Shown here: positions 57,441 through 64,000 of the stretch, piece after piece | How the letters are laid out: each line of letters opens with the position of its first letter | Position numbering within the stretch: position 1 is the first letter of the stretch | From: Streptomyces sp. NRRL S-455 | Lineage (GTDB): Bacteria > Actinomycetota > Actinomycetes > Streptomycetales > Streptomycetaceae | Length of the DNA: 64,000 bases | Reading direction: 5' to 3' | NCBI RefSeq assembly: GCF_000717875.1 | Contig: NZ_JOCT01000016.1 | Location: forward strand, 1-64,000 | Notes under the pieces: generated by a model | What the model was told of the DNA's origin: nothing | What the model saw: the letters and a program-made list of their open reading frames with translations, nothing else | The model's database searches: none | Position numbers and translations under genes: made by a program

Positions 57441-58157
57441 TCATTGCCCCAGAGATTGAACTCGGAATGACAGCCCTTCTGGGCTGTGCAGTCTCAGATT
57501 GGACTGGTTGGTCTCTCGGATCCAGGTAGCGAGACTCTGGCCACCGCCACCGATCTGCACGCGGGAGATGACGCCATCCAGGTCATCGACCCCGACGGTA
57601 AGTTCCCACTGCGGGGTAGCGATGGGTTCACGCGCCGCGATGAACGCGGCAGCCGCCAAAGGGGTGCCTGTCAACTGGTGGTAGAAGTCCCGGGCCCGGT
57701 CCGGTTGGTCGCAGGCCAGGACCATGTGGTGTGGTGCGCCTGCCAAGCGGGGCGGGAACTTCCACCCGGTGAACCCATGGGGTTGCCACAGGGAGAAAGC
57801 GGCACCCACCGGGTCGATCAGCGTCGCCGTACGGCCCTGATCGCCCGCGTCAAAGGGAGCCACGACAAGACGCGCGCCGTTCGCCGTCGCGGCTTCGGCG
57901 CGGCGGTCGACGTCGTCAACGGCCAGGTAGTAGGCGACGTGGGCGGGCGTGTCCAGTGGGTAGATCGGGTTCGCAAGGTCGCTGACGCCGCCGATCTGGT
58001 ACCCGCCGATGGTTATCTTGGTGGCCTGGCGCCAGTCCTCCTCATCCACTGCAAAACACCAGCCCAGTGCCTGCGATAAGAAGGCAGCGGTACCGGATGG
58101 GTCGCGGGTTTTCAGGTCCATCCAGCAGAACTCGTTCAACGAACCGAGGGGGGTCAT
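57441..58157 (-). CDS. Two-domain VOC-family protein
   Basis: The protein has 238 residues from an ATG with AAGGAGG upstream. The first VOC domain reads LNEFCWMDLKTRDPSGTAAF, VAYYLAVDDVDRRAEAATAN and TATLIDPVGAAFSLWQP; the second reads HHMVLACDQPDRARDFYHQL to SPEGLSFRVQSLGQ. Such two-domain VOC proteins are frequent in Streptomyces and often annotated as glyoxalase or hydroxylase. It lies between two IS relics but is intact. Confidence 0.8.
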   Translation of the reverse strand: MTPLGSLNEFCWMDLKTRDPSGTAAFLSQALGWCFAVDEEDWRQATKITIGGYQIGGVSDLANPIYPLDTPAHVAYYLAVDDVDRRAEAATANGARLVVAPFDAGDQGRTATLIDPVGAAFSLWQPHGFTGWKFPPRLAGAPHHMVLACDQPDRARDFYHQLTGTPLAAAAFIAAREPIATPQWELTVGVDDLDGVISRVQIGGGGQSLATWIRETNQSNLRLHSPEGLSFRVQSLGQ

Positions 58158-58219
58158 CGTGTCCTCCTTGTCTTTCGAGTGCTGGGTATCGGCTCGCCGG
58201 GCGACTGCGCAAGCGGGTT

Positions 58220-58755
58220 TCAGCTGCCAGCCGTGCGAGAGCTCCGGCGGGAAGCCGCAGGTCTGTGCTGCGCATGCAGTGACACCAGCCGTCTCCAGCA
58301 GATGAGAGCGCATCCGAGGGTGAGGAACGCTTCGTGGATGTCGTCGCGTAATCTCCCAGCGAATCCGCAGGCGGCGGAACCAGCGCAGGTGAGCGAATGC
58401 ACGCTCGACGACCCAGCGTTGGGTGCCGAGTCCGGAGCCGTGTTCGGTGCCGCGGCGGGCGATCAGCGGCCTCACGCCGAGGGCCCGGACCAGACGGCGG
58501 TACTTGTCGTGGTCGTAGCCGCGGTCGGCAAGGATCACGTCCGGGCGGTGCCGGGGCCTGTCACTTGCCTCGCACCGGCGGCACGGCCTGGAGGAGCGGG
58601 ATCAGCTGGGTGACATCGTTGCGGTTGCCACCGGTCAAGGCGGCAGCAAGCGGGATGTCGGTGGCGTCAGTGATCAGAAGATGCTTACTGCCCGTCCTGC
58701 CCCGGTCAACGGGGCTTCGTCCGGTCTTGGCTCCCCCTTTACGCTCCCCGCGCAC
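58220..58755 (-). pseudogene. IS5-family transposase remnant with frameshifts
   Basis: The minus strand gives, in three frames, GGAKTGRSPVDRGRTGSKHL then LAAALTGGNRNDVTQLIPLL, next ILADRGYDHDKYRRLVRALG and TQRWVVERAFAHLRWFRRLR, and finally DDIHEAFLTLGCALICWRRL. These are the DDE-domain blocks of actinomycete IS5/IS1182-like transposases. Two shifts (near 58560 and 58350) and loss of the N-terminal 110 residues leave it dead. Its 5' end abuts the integrase remnant. Confidence 0.75.
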
Positions 58756-58944
58756 GCACTACTCCGGCCGGCACTCGCGGACGGCGCCCCCGCCATCTCG
58801 GAGCCTGAGCGCCCCCGCCGGAGGCATGCTTTGAGCGTTGCCGCGCTCCGCGGTTCTCGACTCATGGTCCCCGGTCCGTCCCACATGTGGGCGCGCGTCG
58901 GCGCAGCCCGGGCGGAGCGGGCCGAAGGCAGGAGCGGCGCCCGG

Positions 58945-59960
58945 ATGGCGCCCGGGCAGTACATCGACCCGCGCGCGGCACGGATCACGTTCCAGCAGTA
59001 CGCCGAGAACTGGGTGACTCACGCACCGGATCCGAACACTCAGGCGTCGATGGAGTCGCAGCTTCGGCTGCACGCGTTTCCTTACCTGGGGTCATGTCCT
59101 CTGGGCTCCTTCCAGCCCGCTCACATCCGTGACTGGGGGAGGCAGTTCCAAGAGAACGGCGTCCGTGGTTCGTACGCTCGGACGATCTACTCCAATGGCG
59201 GGCAGCTCTGAGCGCAGCCGTGGACGATGGGCACCTTCCCCGGAACCCGTGTGCTGCTCGCTCGGTCCGGCCGCCGACCGTGGACAGCAAGCGAGTGGTC
59301 CCATGGACGGCAGAGCGGGTCTTCGCCGTACGGGCCGGCATGCCCGAGCGGTACCAAGCCATGGTCGACCTGGGCGGCTGCGGTCTCCGCCAGGGGGAGA
59401 TCCTTGGCATCGCCGTCGACGCGATCGACTTCGCGGCGGGCACGCTCCACGTGGTCCAGCAGCTCAAGCTGAGCCGTAGCAAGCCCGTGTTCGCCCCACC
59501 CAAGGGTGGCAAGCTGCGGGACGTGCCGCTGCCCGGCCCGGTCGCTGATGCCCTCCGGGACCACATGAAGCGGTTCCCGCCGGTGGAGATCACCTTGCCG
59601 TGGAAGGTGGCGGGTGGGCCTCCGGTGACCAAGCGGCTAATCTTCACCGGCCCGCGTGGCGGTCATGTCTGGCGGACGTCCCTCAACGAGGAAGTTTGGA
59701 AGCGGGCGCTTGCCTCGGCCGGAGTGATCCCTGAGCGGAAGCCGGGCGAGTCCTGCGCAGAGTCCCGCGAGAACGGCATGCACGCCCTCCGGCACTTCTA
59801 CGCCTCAGTGCTCCTGGACGCCGAGGAGAACATCAAGGCCCTGGCCGAGTACCTCGGCCACTCGGACCCGGGCCTGACGCTCCGCGTGTACGCGCACCTG
59901 ATGCCGTCCAGCCAGGAACGGACCCGCAAGGCTGTGGCTTCGGTCTTCGAGCATCGCTGA
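58945..59960 (+). pseudogene. Tyrosine site-specific integrase, frameshifted
   Basis: The N-terminal SAM-like/core-binding part reads [20 protein letters not shown] and MESQLRLHAFPYLGSCPLGS up to a stop at 59209-59211. The catalytic part continues one frame over from LSAAVDDGHLPRNPCAARSV (59218 on). The active-site set is complete: Arg in GCGLRQGEILGI, HALRHFYAS for H-x-x-R, LGHSDP for the second His and Tyr in LRVYAHL. One base change near 59200 would restore about 340 residues. The far N-terminus is lost at the IS5 relic. It is the probable integrase of a former integrative element or prophage. Confidence 0.75.
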
Positions 59961-60107
59961 GATGAACGCTGTAATCAGAGATCGGTACTCCGCTAGCCGC
60001 ATGAGGAGTGAGTGAAGAAGCTCTCTGACAGACGCACAGATCAGAGTTAGCGGACAAGCTCGTAAAGTTGATTCGAGACCTCACGCGTGAGAGATTGAAG
60101 TCCAAGC

Positions 60108-60162
60108 TCTAGAGCCATCTAGCTGGCTCTAGATGGCTTACGGAAGTTCTAGGAGACTCTAG
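60108..60162. repeat. Helically phased TCTAG array with inverted repeat
   Basis: TCTAG occurs at 60108, 60118, 60128, 60148 and 60158, always at multiples of exactly 10 bases, with one skipped position at 60138. CTAG is normally scarce in Streptomyces DNA. Within it AGCCATCTAG (60113-60122) and CTAGATGGCT (60129-60138) form a perfect 10-base inverted repeat with a 6-base loop. It lies 148 bases behind the integrase stop, so arm-type integrase or excisionase sites are the obvious guess. Confidence 0.75.
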
Positions 60163-60217
60163 GACGACCGAGGACCTGGATCCGGCTGCAACCAGACCCA
60201 GGCCCTCATGCAGTCAA

Positions 60218-60250
60218 CGAGCCCGGTCGCTCACCAGCAGACCGGGCTCG
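60218..60250. terminator. Terminator after the integrase
   Basis: CGAGCCCGGT (60218-60227) pairs perfectly with ACCGGGCTCG (60241-60250) around a 13-base loop. It can serve the integrase on the plus strand and the small membrane peptide on the minus strand. Confidence 0.7.
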
Positions 60251-60299
60251 CTGCATGTACAGCTGCTCCCAGTCGCGACCGTCCTCGCGCGTGACTCGC

Positions 60300-60419
60300 T
60301 CATCGAGCGAACTGCATCACGCCGGTAGCGATGGCCACCAGTAGACCCGCTCCCGTAAGCCAGACCTGCCACCTCTCGGCGCTGGTCCACCTACGAGGCT
60401 CGTCCTTCTCAAGGCTCAC
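60300..60419 (-). CDS. 39-residue membrane peptide near the integrase
   Basis: A GTG with GGAGG 8 bases upstream opens VSLEKDEPRRWTSAERWQVW then LTGAGLLVAIATGVMQFAR and a TGA. A charged N-terminal half precedes one transmembrane helix (about 20-36). Peptides of this design (RRWTSAERWQV plus one helix) occur beside integrases in Streptomyces mobile elements, as far as I recall. It is convergent with the integrase across the terminator. Confidence 0.65.
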   Translation of the reverse strand: MSLEKDEPRRWTSAERWQVWLTGAGLLVAIATGVMQFAR

Positions 60420-60625
60420 CTCTACCGCCTCCCTTCCTCCTTCAACCGGCCCGCTAGTCGGACCGGTGCCTAGGAACTCACGCGCCGATGGGCGGAGTTC
60501 AGGGAAGGATCAGGTGAGGCGCGACCAGCATACCGGTCATGTTGTTATTCACCGAGGGACGACAGAAGGCTTGACAGCGGCCCCAAATGCCTTTCACGGC
60601 CCAGCGACGGCCCCAGTGCATCAAC

Positions 60626-60664
60626 AAGCCCCCTACTCGCGGAAAAACCGCAGGTAGAGGGCTT
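60626..60664 (-). terminator. Terminator of gpmA
   Basis: AAGCCCCCTACTCGCGG (60626-60642) faces CCGCAGGTAGAGGGCTT (60648-60664) with a 5-base A/T loop and a few mismatches. It is 12 bases past the gpmA stop codon. Confidence 0.75.
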
Positions 60665-60676
60665 GATGGCGTCGGC

Positions 60677-61438
60677 TTACTTCTTCTTGCCCTGGTTCTT
60701 GACCGCCTCAATGGCCGCCGCGGCCGCCTCGGGGTCCAGGTACGTGCCGCCCGGGTTCAGCGGCTTGAAGTCGGCGTCGAGTTCGTAGGACAGCGGGATG
60801 CCCGTCGGGATGTTGAGGCCCGCGATGTCCGAGTCGGAGATGCCGTCCAGGTGCTTGACCAGGGCGCGCAGCGAGTTGCCGTGGGCCGCGACCAGGACCG
60901 TCCGGCCCTTCAGCAGGTCCGGGACGATGCCGTCGAACCAGTACGGGAGCATGCGGACGACGACGTCCTTCAGGCACTCCGTCTGAGGCCGCAGCTCCGG
61001 CGGGAGGGTCGCGTAGCGCGGGTCGGAGAACTGGGAGTACTCGGCGTCGCGGTCGAGCGGCGGCGGCGGGGTGTCGTAGGAACGGCGCCACAGCATGAAC
61101 TGCTCCTCGCCGAACTCGGCGAGCGTCTGGGCCTTGTCCTTGCCCTGGAGGGCGCCGTAGTGGCGCTCGTTCAGGCGCCAGGAGCGGTGGACCGGGATCC
61201 AGAGGCGGTCCGCGGCCTCGAGGGCCAGCTGGGCCGTGCGGATCGCGCGCTTCTGGAGGGACGTGTGGACCACGTCGGGGAGGAGATCGGCGTCCTTCAG
61301 GAGCTCGCCACCGCGGACTGCCTCCTTCTCGCCCTTCTCGTTCAGGTTCACGTCCACCCAGCCGGTGAACAGGTTCTTCGCGTTCCACTCGCTCTCGCCG
61401 TGGCGGAGGAGGATCAGCTTGTACGGTGCGTCGGCCAT
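60677..61438 (-). CDS. gpmA: 2,3-bisphosphoglycerate-dependent phosphoglycerate mutase
   Basis: The 253-residue protein reads [20 protein letters not shown] (phosphorylated His in RHGES), [29 protein letters not shown] with the catalytic Glu, and [17 protein letters not shown] with the second His. It interconverts 3- and 2-phosphoglycerate in glycolysis. Length and all motifs are normal. The Lys-rich end (KNQGKKK) is typical of Streptomyces. Confidence 0.95.
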   Translation of the reverse strand: MADAPYKLILLRHGESEWNAKNLFTGWVDVNLNEKGEKEAVRGGELLKDADLLPDVVHTSLQKRAIRTAQLALEAADRLWIPVHRSWRLNERHYGALQGKDKAQTLAEFGEEQFMLWRRSYDTPPPPLDRDAEYSQFSDPRYATLPPELRPQTECLKDVVVRMLPYWFDGIVPDLLKGRTVLVAAHGNSLRALVKHLDGISDSDIAGLNIPTGIPLSYELDADFKPLNPGGTYLDPEAAAAAIEAVKNQGKKK

Positions 61439-61597
61439 GCCCCAGAGCGTAATCCACGCATTCGCCCGTTCGCGTGGCTGCCCGACAGGCGGACGTTTGA
61501 CGGGTTCTGTTAATTGAGTGGCCCCCGACAAGCGCCGACTTGTAATTTGCGCATACCGACCACGCCACTTACATCGCTTTCTCGGGGGAGTCCGTCC

Positions 61598-62869
61598 ATG
61601 CCGTACGCCACGCGTGCCCGACGCGCCGTCCAGGAGACGGTCTCCGGGCTCCCCCGCGAGTTCTGGTGGCTGTGGACCAGCACGCTGGTCAACCGGCTCG
61701 GCGCCTTCGTCGCCACGTTCATGGCGCTCTACCTGACGCTCGACCGCGGCTACTCCGCCACGTACGCCGGTCTGGTCGCCGCCCTGCACGGCCTCGGCGG
61801 CGTCGTCTCCTCGCTGGGCGGCGGGGTGATGACCGACCGGCTGGGCAGGCGGCCGACGCTGCTGATCGCGCAGGCGTCGACCGCCGTGTCCGTCGCGCTG
61901 CTCGGGTTCGTGCGCGACCCGGTCGCCATCGCCGGTGTCGCCTTCCTCGTCGGCGCGGCGAGCAACGCGTCCCGGCCGGCCGTGCAGGCGATGATGGCGG
62001 ACATCGTGCGGCCGGAGGACCGTATCCGCGCCTTCTCCCTCAACTACTGGGCCATCAACCTCGGCTTCGCGATCTCCTCCATGGCCGCCGGATTCATCGC
62101 CGAGGTCAGCTACCTCGCCGGGTTCCTGATCGAGGCGGGGATGACGATGGTCTGCGCGATCGTCGTCTTCCTGAAGCTGCCCGAGTCCAAGCCCGCCGAG
62201 GTCGCGACGACGACCGCACGGGACGACTCCGTGGGCCTGGGTACCGTGCTGCGCGACGGGCGCTTCATGAGCGTCGTCGGGCTGTCCTTCCTCGTCGCGT
62301 TGATCTTCCAGCAGGCGTCTGTGGGACTGCCGGTGGCGATGGGTGAGGCCGGGTTCACGCCGGCCGAGTACGGCATGGCGGTCGCCGTCAACGGCGTGCT
62401 GATCGTCGTACTCCAGATCCCGGTCACGCGGTTCATCGAGCACCGGGATCCGCGGCGGCTGCTCGTCGTCTCGTCGGTCCTCGCGGGGTACGGGTTCGGG
62501 CTGACCGCCTTCGCGGGGTCGGTCGGCGTCATCGCCCTCACGGTGTGCGTGTGGACGCTGGCGGAGATCGTCAACGCGCCGACGCAGACGGGCCTCGTCG
62601 TCCGGCTGTCCCCGCTGCACGGGCGTGGGCGCTACCAGGGCATGTACACCATGTCCTGGTCCGTCGCGGCCCTCGTCGCCCCGCTCATGTCCGGGTTCGT
62701 CATCGACCGGTTCGGCGCTGAGTGGCTGTGGGGGCTGTGCGCCGTGGTCGGAACGGTGGCCGGGCTGGGCTACCACGTGCTGATGCGGCGGCTGCCGGAG
62801 GAGGAGGCGCCGACGCCGGTCGAGCCTGACGTGGGCGTGCGGTCGCAGCCGGAGGTCGGTGCGGGGTGA
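61598..62869 (+). CDS. MFS transporter
   Basis: The protein has 423 residues from an ATG with GGGGGAG upstream. There are twelve hydrophobic segments. The inter-helix signature [20 protein letters not shown] (about residues 74-93) is the canonical MFS loop 2-3, with motif C-like [15 protein letters not shown] and the second-half copy [20 protein letters not shown]. It is a drug/metabolite proton antiporter of the DHA1 kind by length and motifs. The substrate is unknown. It is divergent from gpmA. Confidence 0.86.
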   Translation: MPYATRARRAVQETVSGLPREFWWLWTSTLVNRLGAFVATFMALYLTLDRGYSATYAGLVAALHGLGGVVSSLGGGVMTDRLGRRPTLLIAQASTAVSVALLGFVRDPVAIAGVAFLVGAASNASRPAVQAMMADIVRPEDRIRAFSLNYWAINLGFAISSMAAGFIAEVSYLAGFLIEAGMTMVCAIVVFLKLPESKPAEVATTTARDDSVGLGTVLRDGRFMSVVGLSFLVALIFQQASVGLPVAMGEAGFTPAEYGMAVAVNGVLIVVLQIPVTRFIEHRDPRRLLVVSSVLAGYGFGLTAFAGSVGVIALTVCVWTLAEIVNAPTQTGLVVRLSPLHGRGRYQGMYTMSWSVAALVAPLMSGFVIDRFGAEWLWGLCAVVGTVAGLGYHVLMRRLPEEEAPTPVEPDVGVRSQPEVGAG

Positions 62870-63037
62870 GCCGAGCCGGAGGCGCGGCCGCCGCCGGCCG
62901 CGCCCGGCGTCGGTGGCGAGCGCGACCGGCGGCAGCGGGGTGACGACCTGACCGGCACCTGACCTCACCGGACCGCTACCCGACTCAGCGATCAGGACCC
63001 CGGCCCGGCAACGCCCGGGCGAGGGCCCTGTTCCGTG

Positions 63038-63289
63038 TCACTGCACGATCAGCGGCACCGGATGGATCTCGTCCGCCTTGTGTCCCGCGCGTTCGTGGAT
63101 GCGCTGGACCGCCTCCGCCGAGGGGGCCTCCGAGAGGCAGTAGACCAGGCCGGACTCCGGGTCCGCCCAGGCCTTCTCGAAGTGGACCCGCTCGTCTCCC
63201 TCTATGGCGAGGTCCGCGTTGTGGGCCTCGCGCAGCTGCTCCTCCGTGATGCCCTTCATGCTGTGGTGGACATCCATGAACTTGGCCAT
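63038..63289 (-). CDS. SCO4226-family nickel-binding protein (DUF4242)
   Basis: The 83-residue protein reads MAKFMDVHHSMKGITEEQLR, then ERVHFEKAWADPESGLVYCL and SEAPSAEAVQRIHERAGHKA. It is a ferredoxin-like fold dimer. The HH and C/H residues are those implicated in nickel binding in S. coelicolor SCO4226, the structural prototype. The role in nickel storage or sensing is not proven. It sits close to phoU as in S. coelicolor. Confidence 0.82.
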   Translation of the reverse strand: MAKFMDVHHSMKGITEEQLREAHNADLAIEGDERVHFEKAWADPESGLVYCLSEAPSAEAVQRIHERAGHKADEIHPVPLIVQ

Positions 63290-63440
63290 GACCCCACGCC
63301 TCCTTCCCGGTACGGCGCTGTGTGCCTTGCCTACCTTCCATGGTCCGCCCGCACGGGCACGGAGGCGACCACAGCACAGCAGGGCCCCGGCGACGAAACA
63401 CCACCGGAGCCCTGTCGCATGCCGTACGCGTCCGCCGGCG

Positions 63441-63596
63441 TCAGCCGCACTGGCATGGGCTGCCCGACTGACACCCGCAGCCGCAGCCGGAGCCGCAGCC
63501 GCACGCGGCGATCAGGGGCAGGTTCCTGATCCCGGCGGGCTGCTCGGTCTCGCTCTGCCGCGTGGGGTCGGGCGTGCTGCTCGGGGATTCGGCCAT
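63441..63596 (-). CDS. 51-residue Cys/Gly-rich peptide
   Basis: The ATG at 63596 follows GAGGAGGG by 4 bases. The first 33 residues are Ser/Thr/Pro/Glu-rich and the tail reads IAACGCGSGCGCGCQSGSPC, giving seven Cys within 20 residues. A Cys-Gly alternation like this suggests metal binding or a modified peptide. I know it only as a conserved small Streptomyces protein near phoU. No modification enzyme is adjacent. Confidence 0.65.
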   Translation of the reverse strand: MAESPSSTPDPTRQSETEQPAGIRNLPLIAACGCGSGCGCGCQSGSPCQCG

Positions 63597-63706
63597 GGGT
63601 CCCTCCTCGGGGCTGGTGCCTGTGCCCATTGGACGCCCGCTCGGCTGGGCGCATCAACGGCGCACTGGGGCGCCCGCGCGCCCGAGGCGAATCCCGCGCG
63701 TCCGGC

Positions 63707-64000
63707 TCAGGCGCCCTCTGACCCCGTCACCGCCTGGATCTCCGGCTGCACGTCCGTCTGGAGCTCGTCGGCGTGCTCGCCCGTCACCAGGTACACCACC
63801 CGCTTGGCGACGGAGACCGCGTGGTCGGCGAAGCGCTCGTAGTAACGGCCCAGCAGCGTGACGTCCACGGCCGTCTCGATGCCGTGCTTCCAGCGGTCGT
63901 CCATCAGGTGCCGGAAGAGGGTGCGGTGCAGCAGGTCCATCTCGTCGTCGTCCTGCTCCAGCTGCAGCGCCAGGTCGACGTCCTTGGTGATGATCACCTC
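63707..64000 (-). CDS. phoU: Phosphate-transport regulator PhoU, C-terminal part (cut by window end)
   Basis: The frame runs off the right edge with EVIITKDVDLALQLEQDDDE then MDLLHRTLFRHLMDDRWKHG and LLGRYYERFADHAVSVAKRV. These are the second PhoU repeat, whose E(R)xxDHA metal motif is seen in YERFADHAVSV. About 97 C-terminal residues are present of the usual 215-225. PhoU links the Pst transporter to the PhoR-PhoP system and keeps the phosphate regulon off when phosphate is plentiful. Confidence 0.92.
   Translation of the reverse strand, partial: EVIITKDVDLALQLEQDDDEMDLLHRTLFRHLMDDRWKHGIETAVDVTLLGRYYERFADHAVSVAKRVVYLVTGEHADELQTDVQPEIQAVTGSEGA

Noticed and set aside
60050..60120. Possible tRNA near the integrase as attachment site
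   Set aside because: The T-loop-like TTGATTCGAGACC has no matching acceptor or anticodon stems; no tRNA was found anywhere in the window.

Overview
The window comes from a Streptomyces chromosome. GC is very high with strong third-position G/C bias, GTG and TTG starts are common, and the genes are actinomycete-specific: mycothiol synthesis (mshA), the sporulation anti-sigma factor RsiG, the developmental regulators DevA/DevB/DevE, the nickel regulator Nur and an SCO4226-type nickel-binding protein. Gene order over the ordinary parts matches what I remember of the Streptomyces coelicolor SCO416x-SCO4228 segment. That is recognition, not a database search.

Layout. 1-8.6 kb is core: a secreted LmeA/DUF2993 lipid-binding protein, a Cys-rich leader peptide in front of the thiosulfate sulfurtransferase cysA and its DUF1416 partner, small membrane proteins, a nitrobindin-like protein, nur, ygfZ, dtd, rsiG and an Eis-like acetyltransferase. 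8.6-17 kb holds the development locus (devE, a small membrane protein, devA-devB), a protein with two aminoglycoside-phosphotransferase folds, a TetR regulator and a HelD/HelR-type RNA polymerase-associated ATPase. 17-22.8 kb carries small regulator-enzyme pairs: HxlR with an imine-reductase-like enzyme, TetR with an SGNH esterase, and methyltransferase, GNAT and VOC genes.

22.8-42.1 kb is accessory DNA with weaker codon bias. It holds three metallo-beta-lactamase-fold hydrolases, broken acetyltransferases, a TetR-GAP membrane protein operon, an HxlR regulator with repeated palindromic operators, a spare nadC beside broken phzF and nadC pieces, and broken methyltransferase, Nudix and UDP-sugar dehydrogenase genes. 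It also holds a coupled TauD-like oxygenase plus HEPN/zinc-ribbon operon and the tail of a Tn7/Tn5053-like transposon (tniQ, 5'-truncated tniB). The core resumes sharply at 42.09 kb with a palindromic promoter and an XRE regulator, then an HBHA-like protein, DUF2516, a receiver-PP2C phosphatase, an NlpC/P60 hydrolase, an RTX-like protein, mshA and its YbjN partner, and several regulator/enzyme genes up to about 55.1 kb.

55.1-60.6 kb is a second mobile patch: DinB, ISAs1 and IS5 relics, a two-gene secreted protein/lipoprotein operon, a frameshifted tyrosine integrase, a helically phased TCTAG repeat and a 39-codon membrane peptide. 60.6-64 kb is core again: gpmA, an MFS transporter, the nickel-binding protein, a Cys-rich peptide and the 3' part of phoU.

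The least explained signals are the 10-bp-phased TCTAG array behind the integrase (60108-60162), the four palindromic operators around the HxlR gene (31608-32274), the TauD/HEPN operon (36839-38421) and the secreted pair at 55813-56939. None is proven to be a new system.
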